Counted from the first letter of the stretch, positions 11,841 to 23,492 are shown. The stretch: 64,000 nucleotides of DNA from Ryuthela nishihirai (GCA_038380435.1 JAWZYU010000034.1:19695404-19759403), one strand, 5' to 3'. A program made the numbers and translations. Notes: generated by a model from the sequence alone, not told the origin.

Positions 11841-13455
11841 TTGCAAGCAAGCATCATCAGAGAAAACAATGTGATAATCATAATCAGACATCACAGAAAA
11901 ATTTCATCTCAATCACACATCACTGCAGAAAAATGTGATCATGATTATCAAATATCATCGCAGAAAAAAGTGATTATCATCAAGCACCATCACAGAAAAC
12001 AATGTGATAATCATAATCAGACATCATCACAATCACACATCCCTGCAGAAAAATGTGATCATGATTATCAAACATCATCGCAGAAAAAAAGTGATTATCA
12101 TCAAGCACCATCACAGAAAACAATGTCATAATCAGACATCATCACAGAAAAATATCATCATCAAAATCACACATCACTGCAGAAAAATGTGATCATGATT
12201 ATCAAACATCATCGCAGAAAAAAGTGATTATCATCAAGCACCATCACAGAAAACAGTGTGATAATCATAATCAGACATCATCACAGAAAAATATCATCAT
12301 CACAATCACACATCACTGCAGAAAAATGTGACCATGATTATCAAACATCATCGCAGAAAAAAGTGATTATCATCAAGCACCATCACAGAAAACAATGTGA
12401 TAATCATAATCAGACATCATCACAGAAAAATATCATCATCACAATCACACATCACTGCAGAAAAATGTGATCATGATTATCAAACATCATCGCAGAAAAA
12501 AGTGATTATCATCAAGCACCATCACAGAAAACAATGTGATAATCATAATCAGACATCATCACAGAAAAATATTATCATCACAATCACACATCACTGCAGA
12601 AAAATGTGATCATGATTATCAAACATCATCGCAGAAAAAAGTGATTATCATCAAGCACCATCACAGAAAACAATGTGATAATCATAATCAGACATCATCA
12701 CAGAAAAATATCATCATCACAATCACACATCACTGCAGAAAAATGTGATCATGATTATCAAACATCATCGCAGAAAAAAGTGATTATCATCAAGCACCAT
12801 CACAGAAAACAATGTGATAATCATAATCAGATATCATCACAGAAAAATATCATCATCACAATCATACATCACTGCAGAAAAATGTGATCGTGATTATCAA
12901 ACATCATCGCAGAAAAAAGTGATTATCATCAAGCACCATCACAGAAAACAATGTGATAATCATAATCAGACATCATCACAGAAAAATATCATCATCACAA
13001 TCATACATCACTGCAGAAAAATGTGATCGTGATTATCAAACATCATCGCAGAAAAAAGTGATTATCATCAAGCACCATCACAGAAAACAATGTGATAATC
13101 ATAATCAGACATCATCACAGAAAAATATCATCATCACAATCACACATCACTGCAGAAAAATGTGATCATGATTATGAAACATCATCGCAGAAAAAAGTGA
13201 TTATCATCTAGCACCATCACAGAAAACAATGTGATAATCATAATCAGACATCATCACAGAAAAATATCATCACAATCACACATTCCTGCAGAAAAATGTG
13301 ATCATGATTATCAAACATCATCGCAGAAAAAAGTGATTATCATCAAGCACCATCACAGAAAACAAAGTGATAATCATAATCATTGATCATCACAGAAAAA
13401 TATCATCACAAAATGTGATCATGATTATCAAACATCATCGCAGAAAAAATTTGAA
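11841..13455. repeat. 139-bp satellite array
   Basis: About 11.5 units of a 139-bp repeat (equivalent positions at 12258, 12397, 12536, 12675, 12814 and 12953). Each unit is built from four or five related roughly 30-bp pieces sharing ATCATCRCAGAAAA and GTGATNATCAT, so it is a higher-order repeat. The edge units are shorter and more variable. Because 139 is not a multiple of three, the repeated 70-codon frames are phase artefacts. Confidence 0.95.
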
Positions 13456-13986
13456 ACTGAGTATCAGAAAATTTCTTCAAGGTCAAATAGATGTCACAGT
13501 TGATTTCACTGTGATTTTATTTCTAGGTCTAATTCCCATCACAGATATTTAAATATTGAAAGTTGAAATTTTAGTAATTTTTCAATAACTGATAGAAATT
13601 TAATTCCTTGCACTATGGTGGCGATATATTAATAATGTAAAACTTTTTGACTAAGCTTAATGCATCTTTAAAAAGAGTTTGAAGGTTATCCTTCAAGTGT
13701 AGGGATCGTTGATAATTCAAATGACAAAATTTTAGAAATTTTTATGTAGTGTTCATTGATATTGTAAATTTCAAATACATCGATGCATTCCAGATTGCCA
13801 ACCATCCTCAAAAGCAAACCGACGTTACTGCTATTCCAAATGTAATCAAAATGTTTTAGAAGACTATACGTTTACCTTAATCGAGGTTCCCATTGCACAT
13901 TTTGTAGGAGATTATCTCAGAATAGATGAAAATTATTCATAAACAGGTTCATTCTTTAAATTCCTTTGTTTTCATAGAAAACTTAC
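13456..13986. other. AT-rich spacer
   Basis: No gene, repeat or obvious regulatory site recognised. Confidence 0.5.
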
Positions 13987-13997
13987 AAGGCTCAATT

Positions 13998-14387
13998 GGG
14001 GCGGGGGTGGCTCAGTCGGTAGCGCGCCAGGCTCGTAATCTGTAGTTCCCAGGTTCGAGTCCCAGCTGGGTCAGCGTTGAGATTTATCTCCGCAAAATTT
14101 CCCCGCCCTGCTCACGGTCAGTAGGGGACACCAATGGGCTTGGAAAGGCCGCCGTCCGTAGGATGGGACGTTAAGCCGTGGTCCCGTGTGTGGTAGAGAC
14201 ATAGCCTGTGCACGTTAAAGAACACGTTGGATGGCCTTGACGGGAGGCTACCATCTGTCTCCCAACAGCTGTTCCAGTGGGTCCCCTCCCCCAACCTCCT
14301 CTGAGCCTTCGGGGTCCACGTGACCTGGCCATTTAACCCATGGTGTGCAAAAAAGTGCCGCTCACTCAAAAAGTGGCCACCCAACCC
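13998..14387 (+). mobile_element. SINE-A, one body, 11-bp TSD
   Basis: Textbook 390-bp copy. It starts GGGGCGGGGGTGGCTCAG and ends CACCCAACCC, flanked by the perfect 11-bp duplication AAGGCTCAATT (13987-13997 and 14388-14398). This fixes both ends of the element. Its tail region is locally altered (GCTCACTCAAAAAGTGG). Confidence 0.96.
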
Positions 14388-14398
14388 AAGGCTCAATT

Positions 14399-14837
14399 AG
14401 ATTTCTTCAATGATTCATAATTTAAGAGTGCCAAAAACTTAGTTTATAACCCCTGAAGTTTCCGCCACACCAAAAAAAAAGATATTTTTATATATTTATA
14501 TAATATATAGGTTTTTTATACAATGGGAATTTTTATATGAACTGGCTATTCATTAGAAGTAGTTCATGCTTGTTAGATGATATCGTGGAATCTCTTAATA
14601 CAAGATAAGGATTAGTTGAAGAAATCAAGTTTTAATATCTTGCACATTTGCATCGTAGATTAAAAGGAGACATGTCTTTTATTATTAAGAAATCGGGAGT
14701 TTTCTAAGATCTACGAGATAAAATAAATGTAGAAACGGATTTCATAGTTATGACAAATCGCAACATAATTAAGTTGAATGTTGAACTTCATTATTCAGAA
14801 AATTTCTGAAAGGTAAATTTTCTTCCATTTCCTAAAG
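14399..14837. other. AT-rich spacer
   Basis: No gene or repeat recognised. Confidence 0.5.
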
Positions 14838-15026
14838 GTCCCAGAAAGAAGAGGAGACCTAGGATGCGGTGGGCAGACAATGTCAAACAGGACCTTGTTA
14901 GAATTGGTGTGCAGTGGCCAGATGCAATAGATGTAGCTCAGGATAGACTTGCTTGGAGAACTAAATTGCACGGTCTGGTTGGACCTCCGTAGCCCATGGC
15001 TGCTTGAGGAGGATGATGATGATGTA
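14838..15026 (+). mobile_element. RTE-like LINE 3' end fragment (pseudogene)
   Basis: One plus-strand frame encodes the C-terminal tail typical of RTE-like or craniofacial-development-2-like retrotransposon proteins: a Gly-Arg-Pro-Arg-x-Arg-Trp stretch, then Asp-x-Val-Lys-x-Asp-Leu, then Ala-Gln-Asp-Arg-x-x-Trp-Arg, and a stop at about 14990. A short 3' UTR ends in (GAT)n, as expected for RTE elements. Only the last 60 or so codons are present, so it is a 5'-truncated dead copy. The family match is from memory of the motif and was not searched. Confidence 0.72.
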
Positions 15027-15356
15027 TGTTGATAATTTATATAATAATATATTTACATGTATTTATTAACACAATTGAAATGCGTCTTAAAAATTTACCT
15101 CACAAATTAATTAAAACTTAAATAATGATTATTATTTCAAATTATTCAATAAAGTAAATATTTATTTTAGGAGTTTGCGAAATAATAAATATCATTATTA
15201 GACAATTATGAATTATTTTTAAAGAAACAAGATAATTTATTGTTACATATTCAAACTTTCATAATTCTTTAAATGCTGAATATATATTGTTGAAAACCGA
15301 ATTTAAACAGATTAAATTATGATCTTAAATTTACATTCAGTTCCACATATATTTTA
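15027..15356. other. Very AT-rich spacer
   Basis: Low-complexity A/T sequence with no gene or repeat recognised. Confidence 0.5.
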
Positions 15357-15594
15357 AATGAATACATCTATCCCTCGATTTACACGGTACTCAGTTCACA
15401 CAATTTCGGCTTTGCACGGTCAAAAAATGCAACCAGTTTCGATTTACACGGTACTGACTGAGATTTCCTTTCAAAGTACGTCTCAGTCAGTACCGTGTAA
15501 ATCGAAACTGGTTGTATTTTTTGACCGTGCAAAGCCAAAATTGTGTGAACTGAGTACCGTGTAAATCGAGGGATAGGTGTATTTCAGAAGTTGT
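15357..15594. mobile_element. Fold-back MITE, about 110-bp arms
   Basis: A near-perfect palindrome. The arm from about 15361 to 15470 (CCCTCGATTTACACGGTACT near its outer end) returns inverted from about 15481 to 15590, with a loop of roughly 10 bp. The arm contains two copies of CGATTTACACGGTACT. The transposon superfamily is not assignable from the sequence alone. Confidence 0.82.
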
Positions 15595-15596
15595 TG

Positions 15597-15668
15597 GGTT
15601 GCTAAATTGCATGGTCTGGTTGGACCTCCATAGCCCATGGCTGCTTGAGGATGAGGATGAGGATGAAA
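15597..15668 (+). mobile_element. LINE 3' end, second truncated copy
   Basis: Repeats the last 60 or so bases of the LINE fragment at 14965-15026 (GGTCTGGTTGGACCTCC, CATGGCTGCTTGAGG) and ends in a (GATGAG)n tract. Confidence 0.75.
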
Positions 15669-16153
15669 TTTTCTGTAATAGTCCATTTGCTCTATGATAT
15701 AAATTGTCTTGAACATTTCTACAATATTTACATCACAATTAGATTGAATTTTAACCCTTTTTTAAACCTGAGGAAATAATAAGAATTCTATTCTATAATC
15801 TACAAATTCTGTAAGTTTCATGAAAAGTACGATATGAATTTTTCCCATACGTTAAAGTTTTGGAATGCATCAAGTTAGATTAAAATGCGACTTTTATCCA
15901 ATTTTGAGTAAAATATACTTTCTTGAATATATGATGCGAATTGCATAAGAACTCTCAGATTCAGGTTTATAGGAAGACGCTATAGAGTGATTCTTCAACT
16001 TATGTATTGAAGCATGACCGCTATTCGACCTTGAAGGAGTGGTAAGATCTGAAAAAGGTAAGTTAAATAAGATAGAAAATGCGAATTATCACCAGGCAGC
16101 AAGTTTTACTTAACTAACACATACAGATTACAATTAAAATTTGTACTCCATTT
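15669..16153. other. AT-rich spacer
   Basis: No gene or repeat recognised. Confidence 0.5.
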
Positions 16154-16164
16154 CATCTTGGAGT

Positions 16165-16847
16165 GGGGCGGGGGTGGCCCAGTCGGTAGCGCGTCAGGCT
16201 CGTAATCTGTAGTTCCCAGGTTCGAGTCCCCGCCCTGCCCACGGTCAGAAGGGGACACCGATGGGCTTGGAAAGGCCGCCGTCCGTCGGATGGGGCGTTA
16301 AGCCGTGGCCCCGTGTGCTGGAGAGCCATACCCTGTGCACGTTAAAGAACTCGCTGGATGGCCTTGACGGGAGGCTACCATCTGTCTCCCAACAGCTGTT
16401 CCAGTGGGTCCCCTCCCCCAACCTTCTCTGAGCCTTCGGGGTCCATGTGACCTGGCCATTTAGCCCATGGTGTGCAAAAAAGTGCCGCTCAGAGGTAAAA
16501 CAACCCAACGTTAAAGAACACGCTGGATGGCCTTGACGGGAGGCTACCATCTGTCTCCGAACAGCTGTTCCAGTGGGTCCCCTCCCCCAACCTTCTCTGA
16601 GCCTTCGGGGTCCATGTGACCTGGCCATTTAGCCCAGGTGTGCAAAAAAGTGCCGCTCTGAGGTAAAACAACCACACGTTAAAGAACACGCTGGATGGCC
16701 TTGACGGGAGGCTACCATCTGTCTCCCAACAGCTGTTCCAGTGGGTCCCCTCTCCCAACCTTCTCTGAGCCTTCGGGGTCCATGTGACCTGGCCATTTAG
16801 CCCATTGTGTGCAAAAAAGTGCCGCTCAGAGGTAAAACAACCCAACC
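16165..16847 (+). mobile_element. SINE-A with three bodies, internal deletion, 11-bp TSD
   Basis: Flanked by the perfect duplication CATCTTGGAGT (16154-16164 and 16848-16858). Bodies start near 16339, 16509 and 16678. About 40 bp between the B box and the middle segment is missing (junction GAGTCCCCGCCCTG near 16226), with CCC microhomology at the break. Confidence 0.95.
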
Positions 16848-16858
16848 CATCTTGGAGT

Positions 16859-17301
16859 AATAAAAGGGCCCATAAATCTGTTATGATTATGAAATTATGA
16901 CAATCATTTTCCTTAAATTCCTCGTTTGCTGTTGCTGGCCCATAAAATGAAACTTAATTTCAACTTAACTTCTTAATAAGGAACTATTCTTCAATTCATT
17001 ATATCTACTTAGCTCTACGATAATGATTATTTGCAAACACCAAAATTAAAATTTCTAGCAAATATAGATCACAGTTAGATTTAAATATGGTCTCTGTAAA
17101 CATAAAAAAATTTGCTGTCTTAATCGTTTTATAAGTCACCCAAAATCAACTATATCTGGCAATTAATTAATTAAAAGAAACATTTTATGATGATTCGTGT
17201 CAGACAGGCATAATCACAGAGAATCTTGACTAAAAATGCCGGGTTACTGAGTTAAATGTTATGTTTTATTTCTTTTCTTTCGATGTGTCACGTTTATTTC
17301 G
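16859..17301. other. AT-rich spacer
   Basis: No gene or repeat recognised. Confidence 0.5.
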
Positions 17302-17453
17302 TACAGTCGCTCAAAAAAGTATCCGAACAATATGGTTGATTACAGAATTCAGAAAAAAAATCTGGCAACGTTTTTTTTTTAGAAATTAGTGATCTGGCAA
17401 CCTTCGTGTCACGTGACACGAAGGTTGCCAGATCGCTTTTTTGAGCGACTGTA
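17302..17453. mobile_element. MITE-P, deletion derivative
   Basis: Both ends are intact with flanking TA (TACAGTCGCTCAAAAAAG ... CTTTTTTGAGCGACTGTA) and the core palindrome is present, but most of the right arm is deleted (join at CCAGATCGCTTTTTT). Confidence 0.88.
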
Positions 17454-17646
17454 CGAAAAATTTTTTAAACTGAAATATAGCAGGAGAATGAACGCAAACA
17501 TTTTTGAACAGTATACCAATTCATAATTCGTAACCAATTCATAATCGTACATTGCGATTTATTGAAATATTTCATTGATGAAACGGGATTTCGTTTAAAT
17601 ATCAGCGAAGAATGTCATCGCTGTCACGGCCAGGGAAAAGAATGAC

Positions 17647-17717
17647 CACAAATGGGCCTTATGTATATCGCGGGTGATTGTGCCAGCCATTTGCATCGTT
17701 TCTGATCTTTTCAGCCA
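17647..17717. repeat. 71-bp direct repeat, left copy flanking a SINE
   Basis: Matches 18124-18194 at 69 of 71 positions by eye (A/G and C/T differences). The pair brackets a single SINE-A copy, far longer than the usual 8-13 bp target duplication. Confidence 0.93.
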
Positions 17718-17721
17718 GGTA

Positions 17722-18110
17722 GGGTTGGGTTGTTTTACCTCTGAGCGGCACTTTTTTGCACACCATGGGCTAAATGGCCAGGTCACATGGACCCCGAAGG
17801 ATCAGAGAAGGTTGGGGGAGGGAACCCACTGGAACAGCTGTTGGGAGACAGATGGTAGCCTCCCGTCAAGGCCATCCAGCGTGTTCTTCAACGTGCACAG
17901 GGTATGGCTCACCCGCACACGGAGCCACGGCTTAACGTCCCATCCGACGGACGGCGGTCTTTCCAAGCCCATCGGTGTCCCCTACTGACCGTGGGCAGGG
18001 CGGGGAATTTTGCGGAGATAAATCTCAACGCTGACCCAACTGGGACTCGAACCTGGGAACTACAGATTACGAGCCTGGCGCGCTACCGACTGAGCCCCCC
18101 CCCCCCCCCC
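17722..18110 (-). mobile_element. SINE-A, one body, between 71-bp repeats
   Basis: Complete one-body copy whose head end has decayed into a run of about 19 C (18096-18114), mirroring the G run at 9832. B-box complement GGACTCGAACC near 18045. Confidence 0.92.
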
Positions 18111-18123
18111 CCCCACACCCACA

Positions 18124-18194
18124 CACAAATGGGCCTTATGTATATCGCGGGTGATTGTGCCGGCCATTTGTATCGTTTCTGATCTTTTCAGCCA
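18124..18194. repeat. 71-bp direct repeat, right copy
   Basis: Second copy of 17647-17717. The native sequence continues to the right into the GC-richer island. Confidence 0.93.
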
Positions 18195-18940
18195 AGAAAA
18201 TTCGCAAACGCTAAAGAGGCGCATTTCTGTGACAGTCCCACTCTCGCTGCGCTGCATTTGCAATTCTGTAACGCCTCCTCCTAAGAAAGTATCTCTGGGC
18301 GCCGGATGCAGCCAACAGCATCGCGATGCACGTTCCCTAGCATCTGACACCACGTCTACTCTGCAAAGAAACCGAGTGGGGATTGCAGAAGCACTCACCT
18401 AAGCATGTGGCACCGATGACCACGAGCAGCGGCGATATTCCCTTCAGCGGGGTGTGTCGGCACCATCTCGATCATCCTTTTTCTTCCCCAGCTGGTGGGG
18501 AACTGTTGAACATTCCCTCACTGCCCGTGTCGGCAGCTCGGCCGGGGTAGGCGCATCTTGCGCGTGCGCGGGATTAACCGGAGCAAGCGGGAAGAGAGGA
18601 TATCCGTTCGTGCTCTTGCTCCTCTCCATCCTTGGCGGCTCCGCTGTCCAACAATTAGAGCGTGCGTCGGACATTACGAACTCCTCGTCCAGTTGGAAAA
18701 GGCAAAGCAAGCTCTGTCCGATGCCAGATTCAGAGCCACGTCGTTTGTCCTGCGAGGTGATTGAAGATGAAGCGCGCCGAAACACATCGCCGGGGCATTC
18801 GCAGGTCATGAGAGCTGTCGTTTCTCTTGGTCATCTCATAAATCTGAATGGCTGCGAGTGCCGATTTCTAGGAAAACGTGCTCTGCTTTTAATCGAGAAA
18901 TCCACACGCGGTTCGGTTTAAGTGCAGAAAAGTGGCAAAA
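18195..18940. other. GC- and CpG-richer island, function unknown
   Basis: The most GC- and CpG-rich non-repeat stretch in the window. Overlapping open frames exist on both strands (155 codons plus at 18454-18921, 121 codons minus at 18444-18809), as expected from base composition, and none resembles a known family. It could be a promoter or first exon of a gene lying outside the window, or a conserved regulatory element. Confidence 0.4.
18396..18480 (-). other. Candidate 5' exon with a consensus splice donor (tentative)
   Basis: Read on the minus strand, a short ATG-initiated frame from about 18467 runs to an AG|GTGAGT donor at about 18399. A second frame over the same bases encodes a hydrophobic Leu/Val/Ile-rich stretch like a signal peptide, but it has no in-frame ATG after the last upstream stop. 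No downstream exon can be recognised, so this is a weak call. Confidence 0.2.
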
Positions 18941-19089
18941 ATTTCGTTTTCTGCTGAGCCATGTTCTTTTACAAAACAGAAATAAAGAATGAATAAAATA
19001 TAAACAATCTGATAAGAGCTTCCCTGAGGTTTCCTTCTTCAAACTGCAATTCTTATTTAAAGAGCTATGATTTTTACGGGAAGCAATAG
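18941..19089. other. Short AT-rich spacer
   Basis: Nothing recognised. Confidence 0.5.
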
Positions 19090-19815
19090 TTGGGTTGGGT
19101 TGTTTTACCTCTGAGCGTCACTTTTTTGCACACCATGGGCTAAATGGCCAGGTCACATGGACCCCGAAGGCTCAGAGAAGGTTGCGGGAGGGGACCCACT
19201 GCAACAGCTGTTGGCAGACAGATGGTAGCCTTCCGTCAAGGCCATCCAGCGTGTTCTTTAACGTTGGATTGTTTTACCTCTGAGCGGCACTTTTTTGCAC
19301 ACCATGGGCTAAATGGCCAGGTCACATGGACCCCGAAGGCTCAGAGAAGGTTGGGGGAGGGGACCCACTGCAACAGCTGTTGGCAGACAGATGGTAGCCT
19401 CCCGTCAAGGCCATCCAGCGTGTTCTTTAACGTTGGATTGTTTTACCTCTGAGCGGCACTTTTTTGCACACCATGGGCTAAATGGCCACGTCACATGGAC
19501 CCCGAAGGCTCAGAGAAGGTTGGGGGAGGGGACCCACTGGAACAGCTGTTGGCAGACAGATGGTAGCCTCCCGTCAAGGCCATCCAGCGTGTTCTTTAAC
19601 GTGCACAGGGTATGGCTCTCCCACACACGGGGCCACGGCTTAACGTCCCATCCGACGGACGGCTGCCTCTCCAAGCCCATCGGTGTCCCCTACTGACCGT
19701 GGGCAGGGCGAGGAATTTTGCGGAGATAAATCTCAATGCTGACCGAGCTGGGACTCGAACCTGGGGACTACAGATTACGAGCGTGGCGCGCTACCGACTG
19801 AGCCACTCCCGCCCC
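19090..19815 (-). mobile_element. SINE-A with three bodies
   Basis: Bodies join near 19263 and 19432. Two bodies share the private change CCACTGCAACAGC, so they are duplicates of each other. Head intact, ending CCACTCCCGCCCC. Confidence 0.94.
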
Positions 19816-20233
19816 TGAATGTAGTGGTAGGGCATGCTCTTGTATGAGAAGGCTTACACAAACTAGGAGTAGTTCCTCAACTGCTGCTGTCAACTTTCAT
19901 AACTCCGTGGGCCGCAGCAAAATTTTATGCAATTTTCTAAATGCGCAATTATAAATTTGGTATGTAAATTGCTAATATTGAGATTGTAGAAAATAGTAAC
20001 TTTTATACCATTAACAGAATTGATTTAGCATTCACGTTTTGCATTTATAATGAATTATTTAACGATTAACAGTAAATTATATGATTGTCATGAGTTTAAG
20101 AAATTAAAAAAAAATAAGTACAAAAATCATTGCTTGAATTTTAGTTTAGAACATGTTATGAGTTTATACAAAAAAGAGGACATTTAATGTGCTTTTTTTA
20201 AATTCCGGGAGGACAGGAGATAAAAAAAGCGAG
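19816..20233. other. AT-rich spacer
   Basis: No gene or repeat recognised. Confidence 0.5.
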
Positions 20234-20541
20234 TACAGTCGCTCAAAAAAATATCCGAACACTGTGATTGATTTACAGAATTCAGAAAAAATATCTGGCA
20301 GCGATTTTTTTTTTAGAAATTAGTGATCTGGCAACCTTCGTGTCACGTGACAAGAAGGTTGCCAGATCACTAATTTCTAAACAAATCTTTGCCAGATATT
20401 TATTCTGAATTCTGTAATCAACCATAGCGTTCGGAACACGAAGGTTGCCAGATCACTAATTTCTTAAAAAAATCGTTGCAGATACTTTTTCTGAATTCTG
20501 CAAATCAATCATAGTGTTCCGATTTTTTTTGAGCGACTGTA
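20234..20541. mobile_element. MITE-P with partial internal duplication
   Basis: TA-flanked ends intact (TACAGTCGCTC at 20234 and GAGCGACTGTA at 20541). The right half contains an extra partial arm: the CACGAAGGTTGCCAGATCAC block appears twice (about 20345 and 20436). Confidence 0.86.
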
Positions 20542-20666
20542 CATGTCCTCCCCCTTTTGGAGGATATATGGTAACTCAGGCCACTAAAAAGATTTATTTG
20601 GAGGGTTCGTCGTGGCCCAACATGCTTTTTCTGTTACCGTATTTATTCGTTTATATATTCAAATTA

Positions 20667-21051
20667 GGTTGGGTTGTTTTACCTCTGAGCGGCACTTTTT
20701 TGCACACCATGGGCTAAATGGCCAGGTCACATGGACCCCGAAGGCTGAGAGAAGGTTGGGGAAGGGGACTCACTGGAACAGCTGTTGGGAGACAGATGTT
20801 AGCCTCCCGTCAAGGCCATCCAGCGTGTTCTTTAACGTGCACAGGCTATGTCTCTTCATCACACGCGGCTACGGCTTAACGTCCCATCCGACAGACGGCG
20901 GCCTTTCTAACCCCATTGGTGTCCCCTACTGACCGTGGGTAGGGCGGGGAATTTTTCGGAGATAAATCTCAACCCTCACCCAGCTGGGACTCGAACCTGG
21001 GAACTACAGATTACGAGCCTGGTGCGCTACCGACTGAGAAACTCCCGCCCC
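20667..21051 (-). mobile_element. SINE-A, one body
   Basis: Complete but diverged copy. Head complement is slightly mutated (GACTGAGAAACTCCCGCCCC). Flanks are TA-rich, so a target duplication cannot be defined. Confidence 0.92.
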
Positions 21052-21499
21052 TTTATATATATATATGTATTCAAAGGGAAATGGGCGAACTCCAAGGACG
21101 TTGATATTTGATAGAAATTCAATGGTGGATTAATTCTGCCCTTTGTTTTTGGTTGCATCGGTCGCATGAGCAAACCATGCAACGATCAATAAATCTCTAT
21201 ATTTCGTTTCTTCACTCTCTACGATATCATCTCTCTGTCACTTTTCATGCGCCAACTGCGACGGCAAAAGGCGAGACGCTATCTCTTCAGAAAGTCGATT
21301 CTTATTCATTCAGAATCCTATTCCCAAGACATTTGATTCATTTCTTCCGATGGATGTTTCTCGCCACTACGGAAAATTGAAAATGACCAACTTTCAGAAC
21401 TAGTAACCAAGAGAGACAATTTTCTCAATGTATTGTTTTTTGAATTGATATGTGTTTGCTATTGAAGGTGATGAAGGTTTTTTTTTTCCATTTGTTTGA
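21052..21499. other. Unique spacer with GC-richer patch
   Basis: A TA microsatellite at 21055-21068, then a moderately GC-rich patch (21110-21380) with a 90-codon open frame of no recognisable family. Confidence 0.45.
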
Positions 21500-21508
21500 T
21501 GAATCAGA

Positions 21509-22579
21509 TTTGGGTTGGGTTGTTTTACCTCTGAGCGGCACTTTTTTGCACATCATGGGCTAAATGGCCAGGTCACATTTACCCTGATGGCTCAGAGAAG
21601 GTTGGGGGAGGGAACCCACTGGAACAGCTGTTGGGAGACAGATGATAGCCTCCCGTCAAGGCCATCCAGCGTGTTCTTTAACGTTGGGTTGTTTTACCTC
21701 TGAGCGGCACTTTTTTTGCACACCATGGGCTAAATGGCCAGATCACATGGATCCCGAAGGCTCAGAGAAGGTTGGGGGAGGGGACCCACTGGAATTGCTG
21801 TTGGGAGACAGATGGTAGTCTCCCATCAAGGTCATCCAGCGTGTTCTTTAACGTTGGGTTGTTTCACCTCTGAGCGGCACTTTTTTGCACACCATGGGCT
21901 AAATGGCCAGGTCACATTTACCCCGATGGCTCAGAGAAGGTTGGGGGAGGGAACCCACTGGAACAGCTGGTGGGAGACAGATGATAGCCTCCCGTCAAGG
22001 CCATCCAGCGTGTTCTCTAACGTTGGGTTGTTTTACCTCTGAGCGGCACTTTTTTTGCACACCATGGGCTAAATGGCCAGATCACATGGATCCCGAAGGC
22101 TCAGAGAAGGTTGGGGGAGGGGACCCACTGGAATTGCTGTTGGGAGACAGATGGTAGTCTCCCATCAAGGTCATCCAGCGTGTTCTTTAACGTTGGGTTG
22201 TTTCACCTCTGAGCGGCACTTTTTTGCACACCATGGGCTAAATGGCCAGGTCACATTTACCCCGATGGCTCAGAGAAGGTTGGGGGAGGGAACCCACTGG
22301 AACAGCTGGTGGGAGACAGATGGTAGCCTCCCGTCAAGGCCATCCAGCGTGTTCTTTAACGTGCGCAGAGTATGTCTCTCCCTCAGACGGGATCACGGCT
22401 TAACGTCCCATCCGACGGACGGCGGACTTTCCAAGCCCATCGGTGTCCCCTACTGACCGTGGGCAGGGAAGGGAATTTTGCGGAGATAAATCGCAACGCT
22501 GACCCAGCTGGGACTCGTAACTGGGAACTACAGATTACGAACCTGGCGCACTACCGACTGAGCCACCCCCGCCCCTTGG
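21509..22579 (-). mobile_element. SINE-A with five bodies in A-B-A-B-A order, 9-bp TSD
   Basis: Bodies begin near 21511, 21684, 21855, 22025 and 22194. Bodies 1, 3 and 5 share CACATTTACCC and GATGGCTC. Bodies 2 and 4 share GATCACATGGATCCCG, GGAATTGCTG and GTAGTCTCCCATCAAGG. The element is bracketed by TGAATCAGA (21500-21508 and 22580-22588). Confidence 0.95.
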
Positions 22580-22588
22580 TGAATCAGA

Positions 22589-22997
22589 AGATTTTGTATA
22601 AGAAATATAATATTCCATGGTGAGATTTTGTTTTTTATCTTTGGTAATCAGATCTCTTCTTCTCTTTAATCACAGCACCTATGAAATATCTTTGACAGAT
22701 TAATTTTGTTGGTGAAGTCAACATTTTCCTCTGATTGCCATGACAACACAGCGAAGTGTTCACTACCCAATATTAATTACTTCATGGCCACGGAAGCCAC
22801 GTATGGCTTAAATATTATTTTTGATGGCGACATTTCTAATCACTATTTTGAAAGTTATTTCCCAAAGTCTAAATCTACTAGCATATTTCTAGTCAAATAT
22901 ATTCTTCTCCAATTCTTTTCGATCTGAAGGCGTGATCATGATTTACCATGTTTGGCATTACCATGTTTGAAAAGCTGTGGTTTAAGAGCTTGCACTT
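22589..22997. other. Unique spacer
   Basis: No gene recognised. A 73-codon frame at 22706-22927 matches no known family. Confidence 0.5.
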
Positions 22998-23492
22998 TAC
23001 TTCAACCTAAAATCCACAATTACATCTGGATGTTGTCATGATGTTTCGTAAGTTACATTAAGTACATTGAGTACATTCATTCTGTTTTTACTCAATTGCT
23101 TTTATTTCTAAAATTAAGGAAGGAAAAAGACTTTTTAATATCTTTTTAGTCAACAGGATATATATATATCATGATATTTATTCATCAATATGTGTTCTTT
23201 GATTATATATATATGTGTGTGTAAAATATATCAATTTATAACATATATATCGATATGCATGCCAACCGCAACAAGTGTTAAAACTTTTCAAATAAATTTA
23301 GTTTACAATTACTACACTAGATAAAAATAATAATTTTTTTATAATATTTTCATATACACATTATTTTTCGTCAACACCTAAATACTGAATTCTATTTATA
23401 AAACATTTCGTAACAGTAAAATATTTATCTCTATTTTGCTGTCTATCAACATAAAGTTAATTTTATATTTTATGCATTCTTCTATTATTTAC
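22998..23492. repeat. Left outer arm of the satellite palindrome
   Basis: Returns in reverse complement at 26129-26665 with scattered substitutions and an indel of about 50 bp (right-arm bases at about 26551-26607). Includes TA-rich microsatellite runs that differ between the arms. Confidence 0.9.

Noticed and set aside
12258..13165. Series of 70-codon His/Ile-rich frames
   Set aside because: Phase artefact of a 139-bp satellite. The same frame restarts every unit.
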